DNA of 64,000 nt from JBGRPZ01 sp041725955. Its GTDB lineage: Bacteria > Bacteroidota > Bacteroidia > Bacteroidales > JBGRPZ01. Numbering within the stretch: position 1 is the first letter of the stretch; every line of letters begins with the position of its first letter. Below, in pieces: positions 34,622 through 42,446 of this stretch. The stretch lies in contig JBGRQE010000001.1 in assembly GCA_041725955.1 (NCBI GenBank), forward strand, positions 98,165 to 162,164, in the 5' to 3' direction. Under the pieces are notes generated by a model. It made no database searches and was not told where the DNA came from. It worked only from the letters and a program-made list of their open reading frames with translations. The translations under genes were made by a program, and so were the position numbers.

Positions 34622-35066
34622 TAAGTTAAAATCGAGTATACTCAAGGTTCAGAAGATTAATTTTACTATTGAATCTAATCCTGAATATGGTCCGGAATTG
34701 GCTAATGGTAGTGGAACAGTAAAAGTGATTTCAACAATTCCTGAAAAGGTAATATTTGATGAAAGGGGGAGTGTTGAGTTGGCTCCTGAATTGATTTCTG
34801 TTTTTCAAAATACTATGTTCTGGGATTTTACCAAATCTGAAGAATATATTGTCTTGGGTCATTTACGTCAAGGTGAAAATCATCCTGTAGAATTGGTGCA
34901 TTTAGTCTTTAAAACTGATAACTTATTGATCTCTGCCGATCCTCATTATTGTGGAGACGATATATACTATGCTGAGGTGGAGTTAAAACAAGAAGAAATT
35001 CAAGTCATATGGAAAGTAAAGGGACCAAAAAAAGATTATATAAAGAAAATAAGCTACTTTAATTGA
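34602..35066 (+). CDS. DUF6314-like small cytoplasmic protein
   Basis: A 154-residue protein without signal peptide or membrane helix. It shows a lipocalin-like series of beta strands: NGSGTVKVISTIP, VIFDERGSVEL, MFWDFTKSEEYIVLGHLRQG, then ADPHYCGDDIYYAEVEL and IWKVKGPKKDYIKKISY. The late His-x-Cys-x-Asp-x-Tyr segment and the final W-x-V-x-GP-x-KD pattern recall DUF6314 proteins. Function unknown. The start (ATG at 34602, or the next codon at 34605) lies inside the end of the symporter gene, so the two are probably translationally coupled. The last 8 bp overlap the converging lipoprotein gene. Confidence 0.65.
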   Translation: MMEKPLNKLKSSILKVQKINFTIESNPEYGPELANGSGTVKVISTIPEKVIFDERGSVELAPELISVFQNTMFWDFTKSEEYIVLGHLRQGENHPVELVHLVFKTDNLLISADPHYCGDDIYYAEVELKQEEIQVIWKVKGPKKDYIKKISYFN

Positions 35067-35418
35067 TGCTAATGGTTTTTGATGCCATTTCAAAGCACTG
35101 ATCTCCATTTTCCAGTGTAACTATCGCTTTCAATGTTATTGTATATAAGCCCGATTCCTGATATACATAAATAGGATCTTTCTGATTAGATTTGCCTCCA
35201 TCCACTCCAAAATCCCATTCATAAGAAGTTGCGTTTTTTGAAAGGTTTTCAAAGTAGACAATTGCAGGAGGATTTTCCCCTTCGTAATTGTATGAAAAGT
35301 CGGCTTTTAATCCTGTAAATGTACATTCTAAAGCATCATTAGTTACTCGTTTACAGTTAAAGAAGAAGCATAGTATCAATAGTAAAGGAAAGATAAGTAA
35401 GACTTTTTTAGTTTTCAT
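35059..35418 (-). CDS. Small PKD-domain lipoprotein
   Basis: A 119-residue exported protein. Its signal peptide ends in Cys22 (ILCFFFNC), which fits a lipoprotein. Most of the mature part is one PKD fold: ADFSYNYEGENPPAIVYFEN, then SYEWDFGVDGGKSNQKDPIY and GLYTITLKAIVTLENGD. A lone PKD domain on a lipid anchor is common in Bacteroidota surface proteins but says little about function. It is transcribed towards the DUF6314-like gene. Confidence 0.75.
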   Translation of the reverse strand: MKTKKVLLIFPLLLILCFFFNCKRVTNDALECTFTGLKADFSYNYEGENPPAIVYFENLSKNATSYEWDFGVDGGKSNQKDPIYVYQESGLYTITLKAIVTLENGDQCFEMASKTISIN

Positions 35419-35500
35419 AGATATGGTTTCTCTTAGGTTAAATATGAGTATAAGACTGAAGTCTAGAGTATTGATAAAAGTATAAAAAATATTTTAGTTA

Positions 35501-37705
35501 TTAGTAAATTTTACGAATTAGGTCGTACGTTTTGTTTAACTCAACCCCTAACTGATTTAAATGCCATGTAAATGAATTAATAATTAAGGCATTTGGCACA
35601 TCAAGATCTTGTAAAGAGGCTGCATGCTTATGAAAGGGCGAGAGTGTACGGTGAGGGTTCCTTATTTTGGGTAGATTAATTTCTTCTGAAGGAGTTTTTT
35701 GTAAGCGAATAGCTTCTTCAATGATTTTAAAAGCATGAATATAGTTTTCAATATAGGGTGAAGGGAATTCTTGAAATACGATTCTAAGTTGTGGGTGATC
35801 AGATTGTTTATCTAAGTTTGCTAAATGATTTAAAATTAGTAGAATTCTTTGTTGTATTGTGAAAATTGTATGCCACCATGTTTTTCTAAATGCTCCACGA
35901 CGAGGCTCTAGTGCTATATCTTTGTAATGTTCCCGAATTTGAGAAATAAATGTTTCGATTTCGAGTCTTTTAGGATCTAAAGTTTTTTCCGATTTAATTC
36001 CTTTTGCAAAGTGTTTAACAATTTCCTGTAAGTATTCTTTTTGAGACTCAAAAAGCTTTGGAATATTGCTGATAAACTGCGAGTGAGAAGTTAAAGGCCA
36101 TATAAAAAATGAAAATATAATTGCTATTCCTGCTGCTGCAATAGATTCTGTAATTCTGAGGTAAGCAACATTAGAAATTTCAGGGTAAAGTTTCGTATAA
36201 AAGAGTAGTATAGAAGAGGTGTATAAACCGACTCTCCAGATAAGTAGTGGAACAAAAGCAGTGTATACAGTTAATGTGATTATTATAAAGAAAAAGATGT
36301 TGAATTCTATAGAATTTTGATCAAGCCAGTAGATGATTGCAGTAGTACCTACAACTCCTAAAATGGTACCTATTACTCTAATTATTCCCGATCGGATTGA
36401 TAGTCCTGTTGTAGGCTTTACAAGAATAATAACAAAAATAACCAACCAGTATCCAAAAGATATATTCCATTGAACAACAATAAACATAGTAATTGCAGAT
36501 GCAATTGCTGCTTTTAAAGATTGTTGAAATGATATAGATTTTAATTTAAACTCAGATACAATTGTTTGCCAAATTTCTTTTTTGCTTCGCGAAGATTGTT
36601 CTTTATTGTATAGCTGGAAACTAATTTGTTTGTAGTCTCCTCCCTTTTTCATTTCTGTATGAACTTTTTTAATTTCGAACAAAAAATGTCGGGTGTTGAT
36701 CCAACTGGCAGTATGTTTCTTGCTAATATCTTTTTCTTGTAAGCGGTTTAATTCCTTTTCTAAAAGTTCTATTTCATATTCCAGTACTCCAGGGTTTTTC
36801 ATCACCCTATTGTTTTGTAGGTCAATAACCCATTGGTTGAAGTGTTTTATAAATATTTTCTGAGCCTTTTTTCTGAATACAATCAATTCGTGACACGGAT
36901 TGGTTTTTGTATAATTCTGCTGAATTATTTGCAGTTCCTCAAGGTTTAGTAATATTCGTTCTAAAACTCCGCCTAGTCTATTTATACTAGCAAATGGTCC
37001 TCCAATTTTTTGTGGAGCAATATTGAAGTTAGAGGGAATGAGTCTGTAGGAAACAATATTTTTATGGACATTGCTAAATAGTGTTGCATTTACAGATAAG
37101 TCAGATCTGTGTTTATTACAGATATTGTCTGCCAAAATTTGCAATTCACTTAAGCTTATTTTTAGATATTTGTTTAAGAGTACCCTTGGACGTAAAGGAA
37201 AAATAAGAAAGCTAATACAAAACATTACTATACCAGAAATCAGGACAGTTATTGCATAGTAGAAATATTGATGATTTACAACTGGGCTGCTAAATGGGGA
37301 TATTAAGCTAATACATAAAATTAAATTCATCTGGATATATTTTTGCCCCAGTATATTAGCGTAGAACAGTAAAAAGACAATTAAGAAAACAAATGCAATA
37401 ACCCAAAATGAATTATTGAAAGTCCATATGGCAACAGGTGAAAGTAAAGTTAAGATTAAGACGCTAATAAACATGTTTTTTTGACGATCACGATGGGAAG
37501 ATCCCGTTTCTGCAAGGGCGATCATCAATGAAATAAAAACAGACTGATAAGAAAAGGCCGGGTGTACAGCTTTAACTATAAAAAAAGAAACAACCATTGC
37601 GGCCAGAGTTTTTACAGTCTTAGCAGCAAGAATTCCAACAGGATCATGAATCTGTATGTGTTTTCTGTACAGTAATGTAATACCTTTAGCTTTACTTGTA
37701 GTCAT
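35501..37705 (-). CDS. FUSC/YccS-type inner-membrane protein
   Basis: A 734-residue membrane protein of the FUSC family (aromatic acid/fusaric acid exporter-like; YccS/YhfK). It has two hydrophobic blocks of about five to six helices (about 28-160 and 395-525), each followed by a soluble helical domain (about 170-390 and 530-734). The second block starts SLKAAIASAITMFIVVQWN, the usual FUSC core. It may export aromatic acids or sense envelope state, but there is no adaptor protein next to it, so the role is open. An exact -7 box lies about 25 bases upstream. Confidence 0.85.
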   Translation of the reverse strand: MTTSKAKGITLLYRKHIQIHDPVGILAAKTVKTLAAMVVSFFIVKAVHPAFSYQSVFISLMIALAETGSSHRDRQKNMFISVLILTLLSPVAIWTFNNSFWVIAFVFLIVFLLFYANILGQKYIQMNLILCISLISPFSSPVVNHQYFYYAITVLISGIVMFCISFLIFPLRPRVLLNKYLKISLSELQILADNICNKHRSDLSVNATLFSNVHKNIVSYRLIPSNFNIAPQKIGGPFASINRLGGVLERILLNLEELQIIQQNYTKTNPCHELIVFRKKAQKIFIKHFNQWVIDLQNNRVMKNPGVLEYEIELLEKELNRLQEKDISKKHTASWINTRHFLFEIKKVHTEMKKGGDYKQISFQLYNKEQSSRSKKEIWQTIVSEFKLKSISFQQSLKAAIASAITMFIVVQWNISFGYWLVIFVIILVKPTTGLSIRSGIIRVIGTILGVVGTTAIIYWLDQNSIEFNIFFFIIITLTVYTAFVPLLIWRVGLYTSSILLFYTKLYPEISNVAYLRITESIAAAGIAIIFSFFIWPLTSHSQFISNIPKLFESQKEYLQEIVKHFAKGIKSEKTLDPKRLEIETFISQIREHYKDIALEPRRGAFRKTWWHTIFTIQQRILLILNHLANLDKQSDHPQLRIVFQEFPSPYIENYIHAFKIIEEAIRLQKTPSEEINLPKIRNPHRTLSPFHKHAASLQDLDVPNALIINSFTWHLNQLGVELNKTYDLIRKIY

Positions 37706-37727
37706 CTTAAAATATAGGTTTATGCTA

Positions 37728-37735
37728 CAAAAGTA
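37728..37735 (-). promoter_or_regulatory. Putative -7 box of the FUSC gene
   Basis: Minus strand TACTTTTG matches TAnnTTTG fully, about 22 bases before the ATG at 37705. Confidence 0.5.
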
Positions 37736-37762
37736 AATTCGGCGTTATTATTGTTTAAAAGT

Positions 37763-38299
37763 TCATTTCGTTCTTATAATCATTGGTGTTATAATGATAT
37801 TACTTTTGTTTAATTCCCGATCTGCAATTTGTAGCGAGAACCTTATCGTATCGTATTTTGAAAGTGGGTTGTAAATAAAAATTGTATCACTAATTTCACC
37901 TTTAATTATTTGTTCTTGTTCATAAGGAAGTAAAACCGGAATTCTTGTGTGAAAGAAGATCTCTTCTTTTGAAACAGGGTCTATAAGTTGAATGTCTTTC
38001 CATTTGCCATTTTGCATCTCTTGATAATTGATCCAGAGGTTGTAATAATGTTCTTGTCCTTTGCTGTGTATTCCTAAAGTGTCATTTTGTTTAAGTCCGA
38101 TATCACCATTTCCATCTGAATATGAAAAAGTAACTATCCCTTTGTGAACTATGTTTCCTTCGGTAGGTATTATTTTTTCGAAAGAGAGAAAGCTAATTTC
38201 TGGTATCTTTGACGAAAGTGTTTTTTTCTTACAGGAATGAAATGTGCAGAGTGAACAAATTATGAATAAGATGACAAATGTTTTTTTTTCTCGATTCAT
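37763..38299 (-). CDS. Small exported lipoprotein, unknown function
   Basis: A 178-residue protein with signal peptide and lipobox Cys23 (CTFHSCKKK). The segment FSYSDGNGDIGL (about 68-79) is a short motif seen in many small Bacteroidota lipoproteins that have a calcium-like DGNGD loop. The rest is beta-rich with no family I recognise. Its start is 43 bp from that of the divergent LuxE-like gene. Confidence 0.7.
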   Translation of the reverse strand: MNREKKTFVILFIICSLCTFHSCKKKTLSSKIPEISFLSFEKIIPTEGNIVHKGIVTFSYSDGNGDIGLKQNDTLGIHSKGQEHYYNLWINYQEMQNGKWKDIQLIDPVSKEEIFFHTRIPVLLPYEQEQIIKGEISDTIFIYNPLSKYDTIRFSLQIADRELNKSNIIITPMIIRTK

Positions 38300-38342
38300 T
38301 TTTTTCTAATTAATGATTAAAATTAAGGATTATTAAATAGTC

Positions 38343-39344
38343 ATGCAAATAGATCTTATTGCTAAAGAATTACAGTCGCAAGTTTTTGGAATTAAAACAG
38401 GAAAAGAATTTGAAAAGCTAGCTCTTGATATTTATAAATTTCAGTATCAGAATGTGGCTGTATATAAAGCATTTTCCGATGGTATACATCGAAACCCAGC
38501 AAACGTAAAAGGATTATCAGATATCCCTTTTTTGCCTATTGAGTTTTTTAAAACTCATAAAGTACTGGCTAAAGGTTTTTCTTCTGAAATAGAGTTTACC
38601 AGTAGCGGAACAACAGGAAAGCAAACAAGTACTCATTATGTGCATAGTCTTGAGCTTTATAGAGAAAGTTATACAAAATCTTTCGAATCGTTTTATGGCA
38701 AGCAAGAAAACTATGCGGTTTTGGCACTTTTACCTTCTTATCTTGAGCGAGAAGGCAGCTCTTTGATTTGGATGGTTCAGCAGATGATTGAGAAAAGTAA
38801 ATTTTCTGAGAGCGGTTTCTTTTTGAATAATCATAAAGATCTGGCAGATATGCTGAAATATTTTTCTGTAGTTTCTAAAGATATAATTCTCTTTGGAGTG
38901 ACTTTTGCGTTGCTCGACTTTATAGAAAAATATTCTATATATATTCCTCAATTGAAGATTGTCGAGACAGGAGGCATGAAAGGAAGAAGAAAAGAGATGG
39001 TAAGAGAGGAAGTTCACGCAAAACTACAATCAGGTTTTGGTGTTGATAGCGTTCATTCGGAATATGGTATGACAGAGTTATTGTCTCAGGCATGGAGTCT
39101 TGGAGATGGTGTTTTTCAATGTCCACCATGGATGAAAGTTTTAATCCGAGAAACAAATGATCCATTAACTTTAAGCGAAAAGGGTAAATCAGGCGGGATT
39201 AATGTTATAGACTTTGCAAATTTATATTCTTGTTCCTTTATTGCAACACAAGATTTAGGTAAATTACATTCAAATGATAGTTTTGAAGTGTTAGGCCGTT
39301 TTGATCAAAGTGATATTAGAGGTTGTAATTTACTAGTTCTGTGA
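38343..39344 (+). CDS. LuxE/PaaK-like acyl-activating enzyme
   Basis: A 333-residue member of the LuxE acyl-protein synthetase branch of adenylate-forming enzymes. LuxE activates a fatty acid with ATP and passes the acyl group to an enzyme cysteine. The nucleotide loop SSGTTGKQTS (about 84-93) is intact, as is the later ETGGMKGRRKEM and HSEYGMTELLSQAW, a typical acyl-adenylate motif. No luxC, luxD or luciferase genes are nearby, so bioluminescence is not implied. It stands alone; activation of an unknown carboxylic acid is the likely role. A bidirectional terminator follows. Confidence 0.8.
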   Translation: MQIDLIAKELQSQVFGIKTGKEFEKLALDIYKFQYQNVAVYKAFSDGIHRNPANVKGLSDIPFLPIEFFKTHKVLAKGFSSEIEFTSSGTTGKQTSTHYVHSLELYRESYTKSFESFYGKQENYAVLALLPSYLEREGSSLIWMVQQMIEKSKFSESGFFLNNHKDLADMLKYFSVVSKDIILFGVTFALLDFIEKYSIYIPQLKIVETGGMKGRRKEMVREEVHAKLQSGFGVDSVHSEYGMTELLSQAWSLGDGVFQCPPWMKVLIRETNDPLTLSEKGKSGGINVIDFANLYSCSFIATQDLGKLHSNDSFEVLGRFDQSDIRGCNLLVL

Positions 39345-39354
39345 TTACTATTGT

Positions 39355-39399
39355 AAATACAAATCCCATCCACGATAAGAGGGGGTAGGATTTGTATTT
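39355..39399. terminator. Bidirectional terminator, LuxE-like gene / elbB
   Basis: AAATACAAATCC (39355-39366) pairs with GGATTTGTATTT (39388-39399), with further inner pairing, between converging genes. Confidence 0.8.
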
Positions 39400-39410
39400 A
39401 ATCTGGAAAT

Positions 39411-40064
39411 TTATTCTTCGTAATTAATAATTGCTTCTACAATGTTAAATGCACCATCGTAAATCTGACTTATGTCTGCATCTAACATATAGCATGGAGT
39501 AGAGAAAATATGATACTCCTCATCTAAAACCACATCACCATGATCTGTTTCTATATGACGAGCATTCATTTTTTCGATGGCATTGGCTGTTTCCGGATCA
39601 CTTCCAATAGTTACATTCACCTTTTTTCCAACTAATTTGGCAATTACAGCAGGAGCAATACATAGAGCACCTATTGGTTTTTTTAAATCAATCATTTGAT
39701 TAACTGCAATTTTCACTTGAGGAAGTATACTACAGTTTGCTCCATCGAAAGCAAAAGAAGAAAGGTTCTTTGCTGCGCCAAATCCTCCAGGGAAAATAAG
39801 ATAATCGTAATCTATTGCATCAAAATCAACAAGAGGTTTCACGTTTCCTCTACCTATTCTGGCAGACTCGATTAAAACATTTCGAGTTTCGTTCATTTCC
39901 TCTCCTGTTAAATGGTTGATTACATGATGCTGATTTACATCCGGGGCGAAGAGGTCGTATTCTGCATTATTTTGCTTGATAGCAAGCATTGTCATAGTTG
40001 CTTCGTGGATTTCTGTTCCGTCAAAAACCCCGCAGCCAGATAGTACAACTGCAAATTTTTTCAT
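39411..40064 (-). CDS. elbB: ElbB-type glyoxalase (DJ-1/PfpI superfamily)
   Basis: Cytoplasmic DJ-1/PfpI-superfamily protein of 217 residues, the length of E. coli ElbB, which is linked to isoprenoid production and has glyoxalase activity. Seen here: VVLSGCGVFDGTEIHEA at the start, GGFGAAKNLSSFAFDG in the middle, and the nucleophile-elbow cysteine in IGALCIAPAVIAKL. It is transcribed towards the shared terminator. An orphan minus-strand terminator lies upstream of it (40292-40332). Confidence 0.92.
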   Translation of the reverse strand: MKKFAVVLSGCGVFDGTEIHEATMTMLAIKQNNAEYDLFAPDVNQHHVINHLTGEEMNETRNVLIESARIGRGNVKPLVDFDAIDYDYLIFPGGFGAAKNLSSFAFDGANCSILPQVKIAVNQMIDLKKPIGALCIAPAVIAKLVGKKVNVTIGSDPETANAIEKMNARHIETDHGDVVLDEEYHIFSTPCYMLDADISQIYDGAFNIVEAIINYEE

Positions 40065-40291
40065 GACAAAATTTAATTGAGCCTAGGCTCTGATGATCTT
40101 TAATTTGAAAGTAAATGAATGAGTATTTTACCATGTTATAAAGTCAAAATAATAGCATGGATTGTACAAAGTTAAATTTTTTCTAAATTAAAAAAAGAGG
40201 CTTTTTAAAAACAGAAATATATATATAAGCTTAAGCTAGCTTTTATCTGTTACTATTGAGAAAAATATTTTGATTGTTTCATGAATATTTG

Positions 40292-40332
40292 AAAAAAAAC
40301 AGAGGCTGTCCAAATTGTAGTTGAACAGCCTC
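40292..40332 (-). terminator. Orphan minus-strand terminator
   Basis: GAGGCTGTCCAA (40302-40313) and TTGAACAGCCTC (40321-40332) form a 12-bp stem with one mismatch. On the minus strand eight T follow after two bases (40299 to 40292). The 550 bp upstream on that strand hold no protein gene. Confidence 0.75.
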
Positions 40333-40569
40333 AAGAAACCGTACATCGAATTTTTAATATTCTTTCTTTAAATTTCTGAGGAATTTACATCCATATTCAT
40401 GGAAGTCCGTAATTTTATATTAATACAATTACCAAGACAAAATCAATACCTAGAATTTAGGTTAGGGTTTTAGAGATGAAAATCACGAAAAGAAAAAGAA
40501 TATTAAGATGGAAATTTAAAAAACGATAGTAATCTACGAAATCAATAAATTAAATCTTGTAAAAGGACT

Positions 40570-40617
40570 TCCTTGGGCGATACATACAATAATGAGGGAG
40601 GTAGCATATATCCCCAA
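40570..40617. other. Bulged hairpin with C-rich loop (minus strand)
   Basis: Arms are about 13 bp with one bulged base and one wobble. The loop reads CCTCCCTC on the minus strand and GAGGGAGG on the plus strand, so one strand resembles an anti-Shine-Dalgarno and the other a Shine-Dalgarno sequence. Confidence 0.45.
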
Positions 40618-40638
40618 GAAAGCAAACCTTAATTAAAC

Positions 40639-40646
40639 CAAATTTA
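40639..40646 (-). promoter_or_regulatory. Putative -7 box of the candidate non-coding RNA
   Basis: Minus strand TAAATTTG matches TAnnTTTG. No -33 TTTG at normal distance. Confidence 0.3.
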
Positions 40647-40870
40647 TCACTAAAAAACCAAATCTTAAATATTTTTAACTCTATTTGTAAGTTTATCTTA
40701 AAAATGCAAAAAAGGTGACAGGATTTAAGAATAAAAAAATTAAAAACATGATAAAAGTCGAATATACCTGTTGGGTATCAGGAGGAAAAAATAATAGATC
40801 GAATTTAATTTATCCCGAATTACTTTAAACTATATACTTTAAATCATCTGCTAGAGTTTTAAAAAAAAAT

Positions 40871-40878
40871 TATTTTCG
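40871..40878 (+). promoter_or_regulatory. -7 box of pabB, placing the transcript start at the ATG
   Basis: TATTTTCG matches TAnnTTTG with one change and is followed by CAAA and the ATG at 40883. The arrangement is the same, base for base in spacing, as at rbfA (TATTTTTG, CAAA, ATG). Confidence 0.5.
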
Positions 40879-40882
40879 CAAA

Positions 40883-41866
40883 ATGTTTGAGAGATTGGCT
40901 ATAGAAGATATTAGAAGAAAAATGAATGAGTTTGGAACTCGTAAGGAGCCTTTTCTGTTTTTGATCGACTTTGAAATGAAAAAGCCATTGGTTATTCCTT
41001 TGAATCAGATTAATACATCAGAGATTCTTTTTCAGTTTCCTTCTTTTTCCAATTATTCTATAGGTTCAACCTCCAAAACAAAAATCGAAATGACTGCAGA
41101 ATATCCTTCTTTTGAAAAATATCAGAAGGCGTTTGATGTAGTTATGAGAAATTTGCGTCATGGAAACTCCTATTTATTGAACTTGACTCTTCCAACCCAA
41201 ATCACTTTGAATGTGTCTTTGTTAGATATTTTTCAAAGATGCAATTCGATGTATAAATTATGGTGGAAAGATAATTTAATATTTTTCTCTCCTGAGGCTT
41301 TTATTCAAATCGAAAATGGGAATATTTCTTCTTTTCCAATGAAAGGAACAATAGATGCTAGTATTGCTAATGCTGAAGATGTTATTATGAATGACCCAAA
41401 AGAATTGGCAGAGCATAATACTATTGTTGATCTTATTCGTAATGATTTAAGTCGGGTTAGTGAGAATGTAGAAGTAAAAAGATTTCGATATGTCGATAAG
41501 GTAAATACCTCAAAAGGAAGTTTATTGCAAGTTAGCAGTGAAATTACAGGAAAGCTACCCGAAAATTATCCATCTCAAATTGGTGATATATTATTTGATC
41601 TATTGCCCGCTGGTTCAATTAGTGGTGCACCTAAGAAAAAAACTATTGAAGTAATTTTGGATGCAGAGCAGTATGACCGTTCATATTATACTGGTGTTTG
41701 TGGTGTATTTGATGGAAATAAATTGGAAAGTGGAGTTATGATTAGATATATTGAAAATATTGACAATCATTTGTGGTTTAAAAGTGGTGGAGGTATTACT
41801 GTTAGGAGTGATTGTAAAAAAGAGTATGAAGAGTTAATAGAAAAAGTGTATGTCCCTGTTTCTTGA
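40883..41866 (+). CDS. pabB: Aminodeoxychorismate synthase component I
   Basis: Makes 4-amino-4-deoxychorismate from chorismate and ammonia for folate synthesis. At 327 residues it is the short form without the N-terminal domain of TrpE. Chorismate-binding motifs are present: FPMKGTIDA, HNTIVDLIRNDLSRV, LPAGSISGAPKKKTIEVI and YYTGVCGVFDGNKLESGV. The neighbouring pabC-like gene overlaps by 17 bp and supports PabB over anthranilate synthase. The glutaminase partner (PabA) is not next to it. Confidence 0.9.
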   Translation: MFERLAIEDIRRKMNEFGTRKEPFLFLIDFEMKKPLVIPLNQINTSEILFQFPSFSNYSIGSTSKTKIEMTAEYPSFEKYQKAFDVVMRNLRHGNSYLLNLTLPTQITLNVSLLDIFQRCNSMYKLWWKDNLIFFSPEAFIQIENGNISSFPMKGTIDASIANAEDVIMNDPKELAEHNTIVDLIRNDLSRVSENVEVKRFRYVDKVNTSKGSLLQVSSEITGKLPENYPSQIGDILFDLLPAGSISGAPKKKTIEVILDAEQYDRSYYTGVCGVFDGNKLESGVMIRYIENIDNHLWFKSGGGITVRSDCKKEYEELIEKVYVPVS

Positions 41867-42446
41867 AAGTATAAAATATAGTAATGGTCAGTTTTTTCGC
41901 ATGAATTATCATGAGAAGAGATTTAATGGAGTGCGTAAAATTAAATTTAAAGAGCCTAAAATTTCATTGCAAGAACAGATTATTGTTCCCGATGGTTTAG
42001 GTGATTCAACATATAAAGTAAGGGTTGTTTATGATGCGCAAGTGCAGAAAGTAGAATTTGTTCCTTATGAACTTAAAACTATTCAGACATTAAAAGTTGT
42101 CCATGAAAACCAAATCGATTATTCTTTTAAGGCTGTTGATAGAGAACAGTTAAATAATCTTTTTGATCAACGTGCCGACTGTGATGATGTTTTGATTGTA
42201 AGAAATAAGAAAATTACAGATACTTCTTATTGTAATGTTGCTTTGTTTGATGGCTCAAATTGGTATACGCCTAAGTCTCCATTATTGCGTGGAACACAAA
42301 GAGCTTTTCTTATAGATTTCGGACTTATAATTCAAGAAGAGATTCGTTTGCGTGATTTGAAGTATTTTAAAAAGATTCGTTTATTTAATTCAATGATTGA
42401 GTGGACAGATTGTATGGATGTTAAGTTAAGGAATGTTATTTCTTGA
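41850..42446 (+). CDS. pabC: Aminotransferase class IV / 4-amino-4-deoxychorismate lyase
   Basis: PLP enzyme of the class IV fold, 198 residues, shorter than the usual 260-280. It probably releases pyruvate from aminodeoxychorismate to give 4-aminobenzoate. The likely PLP lysine is in YSFKAVDREQLNNLF (about residue 92). DDVLIVRNKKITDTSYCNVA is the conserved substrate-side segment, and TPKSPLLRGTQRAFLI the phosphate-side one. It overlaps pabB by 17 bp, so the pair is translationally coupled. The short N-terminal domain is a real feature, not a truncation by frameshift that I can see. Its end overlaps the converging FeS gene by 11 bp. Confidence 0.82.
   Translation: MSLFLESIKYSNGQFFRMNYHEKRFNGVRKIKFKEPKISLQEQIIVPDGLGDSTYKVRVVYDAQVQKVEFVPYELKTIQTLKVVHENQIDYSFKAVDREQLNNLFDQRADCDDVLIVRNKKITDTSYCNVALFDGSNWYTPKSPLLRGTQRAFLIDFGLIIQEEIRLRDLKYFKKIRLFNSMIEWTDCMDVKLRNVIS

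Larger units (their letters stand above)
40292..40634 (-). ncRNA. Candidate non-coding RNA
   Basis: Bounded by a minus-strand -7 box TAAATTTG (40646-40639) and the orphan terminator, giving about 340 bases. Near its 5-prime end is a stem (CTTGGG plus GATATAT paired with ATGTATC plus CCCAAG, one bulge) whose loop holds CTACCTCCCTC. I recognise no known family (not tmRNA, RNase P or SRP). A 21-codon frame starting MLPPSLLYV lies inside the hairpin region. Purely inferred. Confidence 0.3.
40065..40882. other. 818-bp gene-free region between elbB and pabB
   Basis: No ordinary gene on either strand. On the minus strand there is a strong terminator (40292-40332) with no gene upstream of it, a hairpin with a C-rich loop (40570-40617), and a full -7 box (40639-40646). 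On the plus strand there is a 17-codon very basic open frame (40476-40529, starting MKITKRKRILRWK) and the pabB -7 box (40871-40878). The pattern suggests a minus-strand non-coding RNA. Confidence 0.5.

Noticed and set aside
38343..39344. LuxE-like gene as evidence of bioluminescence
   Set aside because: No luciferase or fatty-acid reductase genes are nearby; related enzymes occur widely in non-luminous bacteria.
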